Positions 8,253 to 17,252 of a stretch of 64,000 nucleotides of DNA are shown piece by piece; the first letter of the stretch is position 1, and every line of letters starts with the position of its first letter. The notes under the pieces are model-generated. The model saw only the letters and a list, made by a program, of their open reading frames with translations. It did not search any database and had not been told where the DNA came from. This DNA comes from SLSG01 sp964477035 (GTDB lineage Bacteria > Bacteroidota > Bacteroidia > Bacteroidales > UBA7960), in contig CAYZCW010000004.1 in assembly GCA_964477035.1 (NCBI GenBank), positions 235,689 through 299,688 on the forward strand, in the 5' to 3' direction. Both the position numbers and the translations under genes were made by a program.

Positions 8253-8634
8253 GGGCTTTTATGTTAAATGGGTTGATTGATTTCGGTTTCAGGGAAGGGG
8301 TCGTGGCACGGCCTTTCCGGAGCAGCATTCAGAAACAAACAATGGGATGAAGACGCATCGGGGAAAAAACTGTGGTTACAGATTCAGCCGAGCCGGCCCT
8401 GGGGCCTTGAAAAATGATGGCAAAGATGGTTGATTTGACGAAAACGACCGAAACAAAAGAGGAATATGAGGTGCAAATATAATCATAAATCCCTGAACGA
8501 AAAAAATAAATTGATATTGTTTGCCGGAGCCGGGGCAGAAAGAGTCCATGTTGTCCGTGCCCGGCGGGGTGCTTCCCGGAAAGAATCCGGGACAATTTTG
8601 TACATTTGGCATTCAAACCAAAAACATCCGACGC
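8253..8634. other. Divergent rho / DUF4293 intergenic region with promoters
   Basis: No gene is seen in these 382 bases. The minus-strand -7 box TATATTTG (complement of 8474-8481) would give rho a leader of roughly 215 bases, long enough for an autoregulatory target. The plus-strand -7 box TACATTTG (8601-8608) lies 26 bases before the DUF4293 start. A short GC hairpin (GGCCCC/GGGCC, near 8396-8406) is in the rho leader. Small open readings crossing the rho promoter are not convincing. Confidence 0.5.
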
Positions 8635-9105
8635 ATGTTACAGAGAGTTCAGTCCGTCTACCTGTTCCTGGTGGTTGTATTTGCCGTCCTGTATTGCTTC
8701 TTTCCCCTCGGATGGTTTTCCGTGGAGGAAGTCAGCAGTGCCGTGAAACTCATTGGAAAGGATTTGTCTCTGGACAATTTCCTGGCCACCCATTCGACCC
8801 TGTTCCGGGCGGCACTGATGGCCATGGCCGCCGGGGTGATCCTGATCACCCTGTATACCATTTTTCAATTCCGTTCGCGCCTGAACCAGATCCGGCTCTG
8901 CCGCATGAACATCCTGTTGCACCTGGCCCTGCTGGTGACCTCCTTTTTTTACCTGGACCAGCTGAAGGCGGCGGCACCCTATCAATCGCTGGGGTACGGC
9001 CCTTCCATCTTTTTTCCCCTGGCCTCCCTGTTCCTGCTCTTGCTGGCGATCCGGGCCATCAAAAAAGACGAGGCCCTGGTCAGGGCGGCGGACCGGATCC
9101 GATGA
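8635..9105 (+). CDS. DUF4293 family membrane protein
   Basis: 156 residues starting MLQRVQSVYLFLVVVFAVLY, the typical DUF4293 opening. Four hydrophobic segments are visible: near residues 5-25, 57-78, 88-108 and 122-140. This start fits the -7 box at 8601-8608; a longer in-frame reading from 8521 would begin upstream of the promoter. The family is confined mainly to Bacteroidota and often lies next to rho; no function is established. Confidence 0.85.
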   Translation: MLQRVQSVYLFLVVVFAVLYCFFPLGWFSVEEVSSAVKLIGKDLSLDNFLATHSTLFRAALMAMAAGVILITLYTIFQFRSRLNQIRLCRMNILLHLALLVTSFFYLDQLKAAAPYQSLGYGPSIFFPLASLFLLLLAIRAIKKDEALVRAADRIR

Positions 9106-9172
9106 GTTTTGCTGCAGAAAGGCAAGCCTGCCTGGTCGCCCGTCCGGCCTCAGGTCTGCGTTTGCGCCCGGG

Positions 9173-10246
9173 TCAGTCTTCCACCCGCTTGACCACGTAG
9201 TCGGAGTTGAACAGCCCCAGGGCTCCCATGTACTTCAGCTTGAACTTCATGAAGTCCCCCACCTTGTATTTTTTGGGGTTCTTGCCCAGGTCGATCACCA
9301 GCATGTCGGACGAGGCGCCCGCAATCGTGATGTTCTTGTCGGCCGGGATGAGGAAGTCGGGGCTGATGTCCAGCAGTCCCACGTCCAGAAGCGCCCGGCA
9401 GGAGGTCTTGCCATAGTCGGACTGGTTGATCTCATAGGTTTCCCCCGAGGGGTTTTCCGCCATGGTGCCCTCGGGAACCATCGGCTTTTCCCACAATTCG
9501 ATGATCTCTGCCTGGAAGGAAATCACATCATCGCGCATGCCCTTGATCGTTTTCCCCGTGAACAGGTTGGCCCCGAAATACAGGGTTTCTCCCACCCTGA
9601 AGTGGTTGACCCCCGGCGGTACCTGCTTGCTGAACAGCATGGGGATCGTCACGGAAGTGCCCCCGCTCAGGTAACGGATTTTCCGGCTGAACTTGACCTC
9701 CACGATTTGCTTGTACAGGCTCAGCTGGATGAGCTTGTCCCTTGAGGGCATGACCCCGTAGAGGCAGTTGAGGTTGGTGCCGAATCCGGTGATCTCGATG
9801 CCGGGCAGTTCGAAGGCCTGCTCGTAAAAATCCACCAGGTGGTCGCCCAGCACCCCTTCGCGCAACTCACCCATCTCGATCATGATGATGACTTCGTGCA
9901 CCTTGCCTTGCTTAACGGCCTCTTTAGAGATCAGCTTGAGTGTTTCCAGGTCGCTGTTGAGGCTGGCATCGGCGTATTTGACCACGCTCCGGATGCTTCT
10001 GCGGGGCGGGGGCTTGATGTACAGTGTCTTGATCCCGGGATTGAGGCGCTTGATGGTCTTCAGGTTGGAGATGCGGGAGTCCATCAGCTCCTTCACCCCC
10101 AGGCTCATGACTTCCTTGATAAACAAGGCGTTGCCGCAAAGCAACTTGGTGACGATGCCCCATTCGATCCCGTGCTTATTGAAAAGCCCTTCCAGGAAAT
10201 CGAAATTGTGTTTCAGCTTTCGCCGACTGATCAGGATTTCTGCCAT
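9173..10246 (-). CDS. Alanine/ornithine racemase family PLP enzyme
   Basis: 357 residues with the fold-type III PLP pattern of the alanine racemase superfamily. The PLP lysine is in IVTKLLCGN (about residue 34), followed by MDSRISNLKTI, an LNSDLETLKLI segment, and the phosphate-binding region LSGGTSVTIPML. The layout resembles the ornithine racemase branch (short N-terminal barrel, compact C-terminal beta domain) rather than the cell-wall Alr, which is usually longer and fused to or near murF. It is the last gene of a three-gene minus-strand unit, 9 bases after the acetyltransferase gene. The substrate could be ornithine or another basic amino acid; this is inference from family resemblance. 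Confidence 0.8.
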   Translation of the reverse strand: MAEILISRRKLKHNFDFLEGLFNKHGIEWGIVTKLLCGNALFIKEVMSLGVKELMDSRISNLKTIKRLNPGIKTLYIKPPPRRSIRSVVKYADASLNSDLETLKLISKEAVKQGKVHEVIIMIEMGELREGVLGDHLVDFYEQAFELPGIEITGFGTNLNCLYGVMPSRDKLIQLSLYKQIVEVKFSRKIRYLSGGTSVTIPMLFSKQVPPGVNHFRVGETLYFGANLFTGKTIKGMRDDVISFQAEIIELWEKPMVPEGTMAENPSGETYEINQSDYGKTSCRALLDVGLLDISPDFLIPADKNITIAGASSDMLVIDLGKNPKKYKVGDFMKFKLKYMGALGLFNSDYVVKRVED

Positions 10247-10255
10247 GGCGATCGC

Positions 10256-10693
10256 TTAGCGGTTTAGCCTCATTTCGAGGTATTTACTGGTAAATCCGAG
10301 CTTTTCATACAAGAACCTGGCCGGATTTTCGGGTTCCACGTGGAGCTTGATGCTGCCTTCGGCCAGGTCGAAGGTTTTCTGCATGAGGGCCTTGCCCAGT
10401 CCCTTGCCCCGAAACTGTTTGTCCACGGCAATGTAAACCAGGATGTTTTCGGGAATGTAGCCTTCCATGCCGGTTTTGTTGACCACCACGGCCCCGCTGA
10501 TGTGACCCCCTTCCCGGGTGTACACGATGAACCCGCCAAACTTCTCCTTGTCGTCCAGGGCAAACCGGATGCATTTCATGATGGCCTCGTGTTCATCCCC
10601 GAACTGGTCGAGGTGCTCGAACAGGAAATCGGCGACTTCTTTCTTCTGGGTTTCTGTAACCTGGTCATTCGGTGTGAGTACGGTAAATTCCAT
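10256..10693 (-). CDS. GNAT family N-acetyltransferase
   Basis: 145 residues. Motif A for acetyl-CoA binding is QFRGKGLGKALMQ (about residues 92-104), preceded by a beta-strand NILVYIAVDK and followed by HVEPENPARFLYEKLGF, the usual end of single-domain GNAT proteins. It lies between a sodium symporter gene (33-base gap upstream) and the racemase gene (9-base gap downstream), so it may act on the same small amine or amino acid. The substrate is not predictable from sequence. Confidence 0.88.
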   Translation of the reverse strand: MEFTVLTPNDQVTETQKKEVADFLFEHLDQFGDEHEAIMKCIRFALDDKEKFGGFIVYTREGGHISGAVVVNKTGMEGYIPENILVYIAVDKQFRGKGLGKALMQKTFDLAEGSIKLHVEPENPARFLYEKLGFTSKYLEMRLNR

Positions 10694-10726
10694 TGGTTTT
10701 GGGTTGGTGGCACCGCCCGTTCGGGA

Positions 10727-12175
10727 TCATGTTCCCTCCGGCTGTGCCTGGTTTGTTGTAAAGTTAAGGATTGAAAACGTGATAAGCGAACAGCTGATGC
10801 CGAATATATTGGGATCCAGCTCCATGGGCAGCGGCCAGCCCCCGATGATCAGGGTGATGGTCGTACCCCCGCCCAGCAGCATGGCCCAGAAAGCGGCCTT
10901 AGGGCTGGCCTTTCGAAGGAACAATGCCCCGATCACGGGCACGAACAGCCCGCTGACCATGAAGGCGTAGGAATAAAGCATCAGCTCCAGCACATTGGGC
11001 ATGCGCATCGCCAGCAGCAGGGCCGTGATGCCCAGCAGCAGGGTCAGTAACTGGGAGACGAGCAGGAACCCGCGTTTGCCTCCGGGCAGCCTGACCCAGC
11101 GGGACAGAATATCTGTCAGGAAGTTGCCGCTGGAAGCCATCAGGCAGCTGTCCGCCGTGGACATGATGGCCGAGAAATAGGCCGCCATCATCAGCCCCAT
11201 GAGTCCGACCGGCAAGACGGTCCGTAACAGCAACGGCAGCCCCATTTCCGCGTCGATGTCTGCCGCCGCGGCATAACCCAGGTATTCGAACTGTCCCTGG
11301 TGGATGGCTACGCGGGCGAACAGCCCCAGCAGCACCCCCATAAAGGCCATTACGGGCCATTCGAAGAGTCCGGCCACGAACCAGGCCCGCTGCGCCTGCT
11401 TCTTGTTGCGGGAGGCATAGATGCGCTGGTAGAGGGTCATGCCCACGAACCAGATGGGAATGATCGTCACCGCCCAGTTGAGCAGCTGCTGCCATTGGAT
11501 GTTGGCCAGGCTGAAAAATTCAGTGGGAAGGGCCTCGCGGATTCCTTCCATGCCGCCGACCGCCAGGTAGGCCACCGGGATGCCGATCAGCACGAGCCCC
11601 GACATGAGGATGATCCATTGGATGGTGTCGGTGTAAATCACGGCCTTGATTCCCCCCATGGCCGTATAGACGATCACGATGACGCCCATGATGATCAGGG
11701 CAGTTTGCCGGTCCAGGTGCGGAATGAAGGTGGCTTCGGCCAGGATGGCCCCGGCCAGGATCTGGGAGCTGGTGAAACCCAGGTAGCCGATGGCCGAGAT
11801 GATCCCTGCCAGGAGTGCCACCCGGGGGGTATAAAAGCTTCCCAGAAATTGCGGAAAGGTAAAAAACCGGTGGGTTTTCTCAATCTGCTTCACGCGGGGA
11901 ATCAGCAGCACGGCGCTCAGCCAGGCGCCCACCAGTCCGGTGAACAACATCCAGGAGCCGGCCAGCCCCATGATGAAACCCAGTCCGCCGAGCCCGATGG
12001 AAAAGCCGCCCCCGACATCCGTGGCGACCACCGACAGGCCGATGTGGATGCTGCCGATTTTTCGTCCCCCTACGTAGTAATCCTCCACCCCCTCGTTCAG
12101 GATCAGGAAGCGAATGCCGATGCCAATCACCCCTGCCATGTACAAGGTGAACACGATTACGTCCAGATAGTGCAT
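10727..12175 (-). CDS. Sodium:solute symporter (SSS family)
   Basis: 482 residues with about 13 hydrophobic segments, the usual topology of the SSS family (PutP, PanF, SGLT relatives). Near the N-terminus are LNEGVEDYYVGGRKIG and the sodium-site style glycine-rich LSVVATDVGGGFSIGLGGLG; later AMGGIKAVIYTDTIQ matches the family signature around helix 5. It probably imports a small organic acid or amino acid with sodium. First gene of the symporter-GNAT-racemase unit, with a strong promoter 30 bases upstream, so the transported compound may be the racemase substrate. Confidence 0.9.
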   Translation of the reverse strand: MHYLDVIVFTLYMAGVIGIGIRFLILNEGVEDYYVGGRKIGSIHIGLSVVATDVGGGFSIGLGGLGFIMGLAGSWMLFTGLVGAWLSAVLLIPRVKQIEKTHRFFTFPQFLGSFYTPRVALLAGIISAIGYLGFTSSQILAGAILAEATFIPHLDRQTALIIMGVIVIVYTAMGGIKAVIYTDTIQWIILMSGLVLIGIPVAYLAVGGMEGIREALPTEFFSLANIQWQQLLNWAVTIIPIWFVGMTLYQRIYASRNKKQAQRAWFVAGLFEWPVMAFMGVLLGLFARVAIHQGQFEYLGYAAAADIDAEMGLPLLLRTVLPVGLMGLMMAAYFSAIMSTADSCLMASSGNFLTDILSRWVRLPGGKRGFLLVSQLLTLLLGITALLLAMRMPNVLELMLYSYAFMVSGLFVPVIGALFLRKASPKAAFWAMLLGGGTTITLIIGGWPLPMELDPNIFGISCSLITFSILNFTTNQAQPEGT

Positions 12176-12204
12176 TTATCTTTCGATGCGGAAATAATAT
12201 CCGA

Positions 12205-12236
12205 CAAAAGTAAGCAAAAATGGGCAGGGGGCCAAA
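12205..12236 (-). promoter_or_regulatory. Promoter of the symporter-GNAT-racemase operon
   Basis: On the minus strand TTTG (complement of 12233-12236), 20 bases, then TACTTTTG (complement of 12205-12212): a full match to the -33/-7 consensus. The symporter ATG lies 29 bases downstream. Confidence 0.8.
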
Positions 12237-12353
12237 CCGCCTTTACATATAGCTGATTTACAGGCTGGTATATTTTATTGGTTTCGTCGGATGGGCCTGA
12301 ATCATCCAACGGTCACCAAAAAACCAGTACTTTTATAGAAATTTCAGCATGTG

Positions 12354-13289
12354 ATGCATCCCTGGGGAACACCGAGGCGGTTTAACTCCTATACAGACCA
12401 ATGCCGCAGGGCTTATGGAAGCCGCCTGCAGAAGGTGGCCGTGAACGCCGGTTTCAGCTGCCCGAACCGGGACGGAACCATCGGCTGGGGGGGCTGCAGC
12501 TTCTGCAACAACGAAGGCTTCAATCCGTCCTACTGCATGCCGGACAAACCCATTGCCCGGCAACTGGATGAAGGCCTGGCCTTTCTGAAGAAACGGTATA
12601 AAAAGCCGGACATCTTCCTGGCCTACCTGCAGGCATACTCCAACACCCATGCCCCGCTGCCCCTGCTGAAGGCGGTGTACGGGCAGGCGCTGGCCCATCC
12701 GGAGATCCGCGGTCTGGTCATCGGCACGCGCCCCGATTGTGTGGATGGCGACCGGCTGGACTACATCGCCCGGCTCTCACAGGAGTGGATCATCCGGCTG
12801 GAATACGGGTTGGAGTCCTGCCGGGATGAGACCCTGGAGCGCATCAACCGGGGACACACCCATGCCGACTCGGTCAGGGCACTGGAGATGGCTGCCGCCC
12901 GCGGCATTCACACGGGGGCGCATGTGATCCTGGGACTGCCCGGGGAGACGCCCGGCATGATGCTGGAGCAGGTGCAGCTCATCAACGACCTGCCGCTCAA
13001 CAGCATCAAGTTCCATCAGCTGCAGATCGTCCGGGGCACCCCCCTGGCGACGGAATATGCCTCCCACCCGGAACGCTTCCGGCTTTTTTCCCTGGACGAA
13101 TACGTGGACCTGGTCGTGTCCCTGGTGGAGTGCCTGCGTCCGGGACTGCAGATCGAACGCTTCTCGGGAGAAGTCCCCCCCCGGTTCAACGCAGGCCCTT
13201 CCTGGGGGCGCCTGCGCACCGACCAGGTGTTGCGCCTCATCGAAGCCCGCATGGAAGAACGGGGAACCTGGCAGGGAAGGCTGTGCTGA
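12354..13289 (+). CDS. TIGR01212 family radical SAM protein (YhcC-like)
   Basis: 311 residues. The iron-sulfur cysteines are in AGFSCPNRDGTIGWGGCSFC, the family-specific arrangement, followed by NNEGFNPSYC. Downstream are GLVIGTRPDCVDGDRLDY, RLEYGLESCRDETLERINRGH, and HVILGLPGETPGMML, all hallmarks of the Elp3/MiaB-like radical SAM fold in YhcC. E. coli YhcC's reaction is not settled. ATG at 12354 is preferred to the GTG three bases earlier. A near-consensus -7 box (TACTTTTA) sits at 12328-12335. Confidence 0.9.
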   Translation: MHPWGTPRRFNSYTDQCRRAYGSRLQKVAVNAGFSCPNRDGTIGWGGCSFCNNEGFNPSYCMPDKPIARQLDEGLAFLKKRYKKPDIFLAYLQAYSNTHAPLPLLKAVYGQALAHPEIRGLVIGTRPDCVDGDRLDYIARLSQEWIIRLEYGLESCRDETLERINRGHTHADSVRALEMAAARGIHTGAHVILGLPGETPGMMLEQVQLINDLPLNSIKFHQLQIVRGTPLATEYASHPERFRLFSLDEYVDLVVSLVECLRPGLQIERFSGEVPPRFNAGPSWGRLRTDQVLRLIEARMEERGTWQGRLC

Positions 13290-13402
13290 CCGCCTGTGCC
13301 GGCGACCCCCGAAAGGCCGCGGGGAAACCGTCTTTGGGCGTCCTGCGCGGACGGGCACCTCTCCGGGCCGCCTCCTCCCAACCCATTGTGTGCTAATTTT
13401 TA

Positions 13403-13410
13403 TATTTTTG
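13403..13410 (+). promoter_or_regulatory. -7 box for the AbgT transporter gene
   Basis: TATTTTTG matches the -7 consensus, 32 bases before the ATG at 13443. The -33 region (ATTGTG near 13386) is weak. It excludes the longer in-frame reading from 13296. Confidence 0.55.
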
Positions 13411-13442
13411 TGCCTTCGCACGCAAAATCTTTATCCGAACCA

Positions 13443-14996
13443 ATGGAAAACAATAAGAATGGCATGGTGGCCCGGATGCTGGGTGCCATCGAGCGGGTGG
13501 GCAATAAGTTGCCCCATCCGGGAACGCTTTTTGCAATTTTCGCCGTGGGCATCGTATTTTTGAGCTGGGTGGCCAGCTGGTTCCATATCACGGCGGTCCA
13601 CCCCGGAACGGGTGAGGCCGTGGAAGTCGTCAACCTGGTCAGCCAGCGCGGGCTGCACATGATCGTCACCAACATGGTGGTGAACTTCACCTCCTTTGCC
13701 CCCCTGGGAACGGTCCTGGTGGCCCTTCTGGGCATCGGGATCGCCGAATCGAGCGGGCTGATGTCGACCGGGCTGAGGCTGCTGGTGATCTCTGCCCCCA
13801 GGAAACTCCTCACCTTTGCCATCGTGTTTGCCGGCATCCTTTCCAATACGGCCAGCGAGGTGGGGTACGTGGTGCTGGTTCCCCTGGGCGGGATGATCTT
13901 CCTGGCCGTGGGACGCCATCCCATCGCGGGCATCGCGGCGGCTTTCGCAGGGGTGTCGGGAGGGTACTCAGCCAACCTGCTGCTGGGAACCATTGACCCC
14001 CTGCTTGCGGGACTTTCCGAAGAGGCCGCCCGGATCATCGACCCGGCCTATACGGTCAACCCCGCCGCCAACTATTACTTCATGTTCGTGTCCACCTTTT
14101 TCATCGCCGTGATCGGCACCTGGGTCACCGAGAAGGTCGTCGTGCCCCGCCTGGGCAATTACACCGGGGATGCAAAGCCGGAGGAGATCAAGGATCTCGA
14201 CCCCATGGAGAAGCGCGGACTCCGCTACACATTCTGGGCCCTTGTGGCCATTGTGGTGGTGTTGTTCTGGAGCGTCGCCCCGGTGGAAAGCGGTTTCTGG
14301 CAGCACATTCCCGGTTCCGGACTGATGCGTGATCCGGATACGGGCGGGCTGCTGCGGTCTCCTTTCATGAGCGGCATCGTGGCGCTGATCTTCCTCATTG
14401 CCGGTATCCTCGGGGTTGTTTACGGCATCGGGGCAAAAACGCTGAAGAGCAATTACGACGTGATCAATGGCATGGGCAAATCCATGTCCACCCTGGGCAC
14501 CTACATCGTCCTGGTATTCTTCGCCGCCCAGTTTGTGGCCTATTTCAACTGGACGAACCTGGGGCTCATTTTTGCCATCAAGGGGGCGAACGCCATCGGG
14601 GCCATCGGGCTGGGCCGGATCCCATTGATGATCGCCCTGGTGCTGGTGGCGGCGGTCATCAACCTGGTGGTGGGCAGTGCCAGTGCCAAATGGGCCATCC
14701 TGGCACCCGTGTTCATTCCCATGTTCATGCTGCTGGGGTATTCCCCGGAATTCACCCAGCTGGCCTACCGTGTGGGGGACAGCGTCACCAATGTGATCGC
14801 CCCCATGATGTCCTATTTTGCCATGATCGTGGCCTTCATCGAACGTTACGATAAGAAGGCGGGCATCGGAACCATCATTGCGACCATGATCCCTTATACC
14901 ATCGTGTTCCTGGGGGCCTGGCTCGTCATGCTGGTCATCTGGATCGTGGCCGGATTGCCCATCGGACCCGGAGCCCCGTTGTTCTACCAGCTTTAA
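13443..14996 (+). CDS. AbgT family transporter
   Basis: 517 residues, the usual size. Starts MENNKNGMVARMLGAIERVGNKLPHPGTLF, the standard AbgT opening, followed by a long series of hydrophobic helices and re-entrant regions; SNTASEVGYVVLVPLGGMIF and NLVVGSASAKWAILAPVFIP correspond to the conserved core segments. E. coli AbgT takes up p-aminobenzoyl-glutamate, while other members (MtrF, YdaH) are reported to export sulfonamides and p-aminobenzoate, so direction and substrate are open. No abgA/abgB hydrolase genes are nearby. A terminator-like hairpin follows. Confidence 0.92.
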   Translation: MENNKNGMVARMLGAIERVGNKLPHPGTLFAIFAVGIVFLSWVASWFHITAVHPGTGEAVEVVNLVSQRGLHMIVTNMVVNFTSFAPLGTVLVALLGIGIAESSGLMSTGLRLLVISAPRKLLTFAIVFAGILSNTASEVGYVVLVPLGGMIFLAVGRHPIAGIAAAFAGVSGGYSANLLLGTIDPLLAGLSEEAARIIDPAYTVNPAANYYFMFVSTFFIAVIGTWVTEKVVVPRLGNYTGDAKPEEIKDLDPMEKRGLRYTFWALVAIVVVLFWSVAPVESGFWQHIPGSGLMRDPDTGGLLRSPFMSGIVALIFLIAGILGVVYGIGAKTLKSNYDVINGMGKSMSTLGTYIVLVFFAAQFVAYFNWTNLGLIFAIKGANAIGAIGLGRIPLMIALVLVAAVINLVVGSASAKWAILAPVFIPMFMLLGYSPEFTQLAYRVGDSVTNVIAPMMSYFAMIVAFIERYDKKAGIGTIIATMIPYTIVFLGAWLVMLVIWIVAGLPIGPGAPLFYQL

Positions 14997-15019
14997 TCCG
15001 CCTTTGGCCGGGAACCGGT

Positions 15020-15049
15020 TTCCCCGTTCCCGCGGGGATTGTTTTTTTT
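15020..15049 (+). terminator. Rho-independent terminator after the AbgT gene
   Basis: TCCCCG (15021-15026) pairs with CGGGGA (15033-15038) around a 6-base loop, followed by TTG and a run of eight T. It separates the transporter from the universal stress protein gene. Confidence 0.6.
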
Positions 15050-15083
15050 GCTATTTTTATGCTTTGTCATCCGGTCCCCGCCC

Positions 15084-15995
15084 ATGCATCAGTCTGAAAG
15101 AGATACCCTGCTGGTTCCTACCGATTTCTCGGACGTGTCCGGCTTTGCCGTGGACCATGCCGTGGAAATCGCCCGGCTTTTCAACCACCGCATCTGCCTG
15201 TTGCATGTAACAGGCAGGAAAGAGGCGGGCACGGAGGCACACATCAGGAAGCAGGAAGCCCTCCAGAACCTGGCAGAAGCCATCGGGCGCCGTACCGGGC
15301 TGAATGTGTCCTACCTTACGGAGGAAGGCAGTATATTCAATACCATCAGCGAGGTGGCCGACCGGATTGCCGCCGAATTCATTGTGATGGGCATACACGG
15401 GAAGAAGGGCGTGCAGCACCTGGTCGGCAGTTACGCCTACAAGGTGGTTTGCTCCGCCAATGTGCCCGTCCTGGTGGTGAAGCACATGCACCACCATGTG
15501 GGCTATCATAACATCGTCGTACCGGTGGATTTTTCCAGGGAGAGCACCCAGAAAATCACCCAGGCCATTCTGTTTGCCCGCTATTTCAACGCGAAGGTCC
15601 GTGTGTTTGGTTTCCTCTCCTCAGAAAACAAGGCCAAGATCATCAAAAAGGAAGCCCTGCTGAAAAGTGTGACGGATGTGTTCAGGAAGCAGCGCATCCC
15701 GGTCACGACCGACCTCCTCGTCAGGCCCGGCCACGACTGGGCTGAGGCCCTGATGAAGTTCGCCGACGGCATCGATGCCGACCTCATCATGATCGTGGCC
15801 GAAAAGGGGGCACGGATCCCGGAGATCTTCGGTTCCAACGCCGCCGAAAGGATCATCGACAAGGCCGATGTGCCGGTACTGACCTTTGCGCCGCTTGCCG
15901 GAGAACCGACAGGGTATTCCACCAGGAAGGCCGCCCTGAGGCCTTTTGTGGATCCCCTGGGGCTCTTCGACCATGCCGGGGAGGAGCCTGAATAA
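15084..15995 (+). CDS. Universal stress protein, two UspA domains
   Basis: 303 residues with two tandem Usp domains. Domain 1 starts LLVPTDFSDVSGFAVDHAVE and ends with GIHGKKGVQHLVGSYAYKVV, a G-x2-G-x9-G(S/T)-type ATP-binding segment variant. Domain 2 begins NIVVPVDFSRESTQKITQAI and has a weaker glycine motif (NAAERIIDKADVPVLTF). Start at 15084 is chosen because the 15 upstream in-frame residues are translated from a T-rich terminator-like region. Cytoplasmic nucleotide-binding stress protein; partner unknown. A related two-domain Usp is at 41640-42494. Confidence 0.9.
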   Translation: MHQSERDTLLVPTDFSDVSGFAVDHAVEIARLFNHRICLLHVTGRKEAGTEAHIRKQEALQNLAEAIGRRTGLNVSYLTEEGSIFNTISEVADRIAAEFIVMGIHGKKGVQHLVGSYAYKVVCSANVPVLVVKHMHHHVGYHNIVVPVDFSRESTQKITQAILFARYFNAKVRVFGFLSSENKAKIIKKEALLKSVTDVFRKQRIPVTTDLLVRPGHDWAEALMKFADGIDADLIMIVAEKGARIPEIFGSNAAERIIDKADVPVLTFAPLAGEPTGYSTRKAALRPFVDPLGLFDHAGEEPE

Positions 15996-16031
15996 GCTTT
16001 GATTCATTTGTAAATCCATAATGACATCCCG

Positions 16032-17207
16032 ATGAGAGAACAGTTTGAGGATACCCGGCTGGCCTTTTCGGACCGTTCTGACAGGGAGCTTAAAAAGGCC
16101 TACTGGCTTTTCCGGCTCGTTGGAAGCCCCTGGCTAGTAAGGACCGGCTCGGTGCTGCTGCGGACCGCCCTGTGGCTTCGCCTGCCTGTGTCATGGGCAC
16201 TCAAACCCACCATATTCAGCCATTTCTGCGGGGGAGAGGATATTCCCTCCTGCCAGGGCACGATCGACAGGCTTGGCCGAAGCGGCATACGCACCATCCT
16301 GGATTATTCTGCCGAAGGGAAGAAGGATGATGCGGATTTTGACGGCACGGCGGCGCAGGTCATGGCCACCATCCGAAAGGCGGTGGAAGACCCCCATATT
16401 CCCTATGCCGTATTCAAGCCAACGGGCATGGCACGCTTCGGTTTGCTGGAAAAGATGCAGTCGGGCAAACCCCTTTCGGGCAGTGAAGGGGCAGAGAGGG
16501 ACCGCCTGCTGGAACGAGTTCATGGCATCTGCAGACTGGCCGCCGAAACCGGTGTGCCCGTCATGGTCGATGCCGAAGAAAGCTGGATACAGGGCGCGGT
16601 GGACCGCCTGGTGGAAGAACTCATGTTTGCCTACAACCGCCGCAGCCCTTTGGTCTTCACCACCCTGCAGATGTACCGCCACGACCGCCTGCAATACCTC
16701 CGGGAGGTGGTGGAGCGGTGCCGTGAACAGCGGGTTTATGCGGCCTTCAAACTGGTCCGCGGGGCCTACATGGAAAAAGAGCGCATACGTGCCGGGGAGC
16801 TGGGGCTGCCATCCCCCATATACCCCGACAAGGTGGGAACAGACAGGGCTTTCGACGAGGCCACCCGTATTTGTCTCGACAACCACCGGAATGTGGCGGT
16901 CTGCATCGGAACCCACAATGAAAAAAGCTGTGACCTGGCCGTCCTTGCCATGAAAGAACGGGGCATCCCACCCGGCCACCCCCATGTTTCCTTTGCCCAG
17001 CTGCTGGGCATGAGCGACCACATCAGCTATCCTCTGGCCTCAGCCGGTTACAATGTGTGCAAATACGTGCCCTATGGTCCGGTGCGGACAGTGGTTCCCT
17101 ACCTGGTCCGGCGGGCGGAGGAAAATACCAGCGTGGCCGGCCAGACCTCCAGGGAGCTGGACCTGATACGCCGGGAAATCAGACGCCGCCGCAGCCGGGA
17201 AGCATGA
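16032..17207 (+). CDS. Proline dehydrogenase family protein
   Basis: 391 residues, a stand-alone PRODH without an attached P5C dehydrogenase. Beta8/alpha8 barrel signatures: PYAVFKPTGMARFGLL, VPVMVDAEESWIQGAVD, FKLVRGAYMEKER (FAD/substrate contact), CIGTHNEKS, and YGPVRTVVPYLVRRAEEN at the C-terminus, which carries the substrate-binding YxxxRRxxE motif. It should oxidise proline to pyrroline-5-carboxylate with FAD and pass electrons to the membrane quinone pool. The partner P5C dehydrogenase gene is not in this window. The start follows the Usp gene by 36 bases, so the two could share a transcript. Confidence 0.92.
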   Translation: MREQFEDTRLAFSDRSDRELKKAYWLFRLVGSPWLVRTGSVLLRTALWLRLPVSWALKPTIFSHFCGGEDIPSCQGTIDRLGRSGIRTILDYSAEGKKDDADFDGTAAQVMATIRKAVEDPHIPYAVFKPTGMARFGLLEKMQSGKPLSGSEGAERDRLLERVHGICRLAAETGVPVMVDAEESWIQGAVDRLVEELMFAYNRRSPLVFTTLQMYRHDRLQYLREVVERCREQRVYAAFKLVRGAYMEKERIRAGELGLPSPIYPDKVGTDRAFDEATRICLDNHRNVAVCIGTHNEKSCDLAVLAMKERGIPPGHPHVSFAQLLGMSDHISYPLASAGYNVCKYVPYGPVRTVVPYLVRRAEENTSVAGQTSRELDLIRREIRRRRSREA

Positions 17208-17252
17208 ATCCCGGGGATTTCCCGACGCCAGTCCGGAACCAGACGGTCCGCT

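Noticed and set aside
8466..9200. 244-residue plus-strand open reading
   Set aside because: Overlaps DUF4293 in another frame; the DUF4293 frame has the membrane helices and family start.
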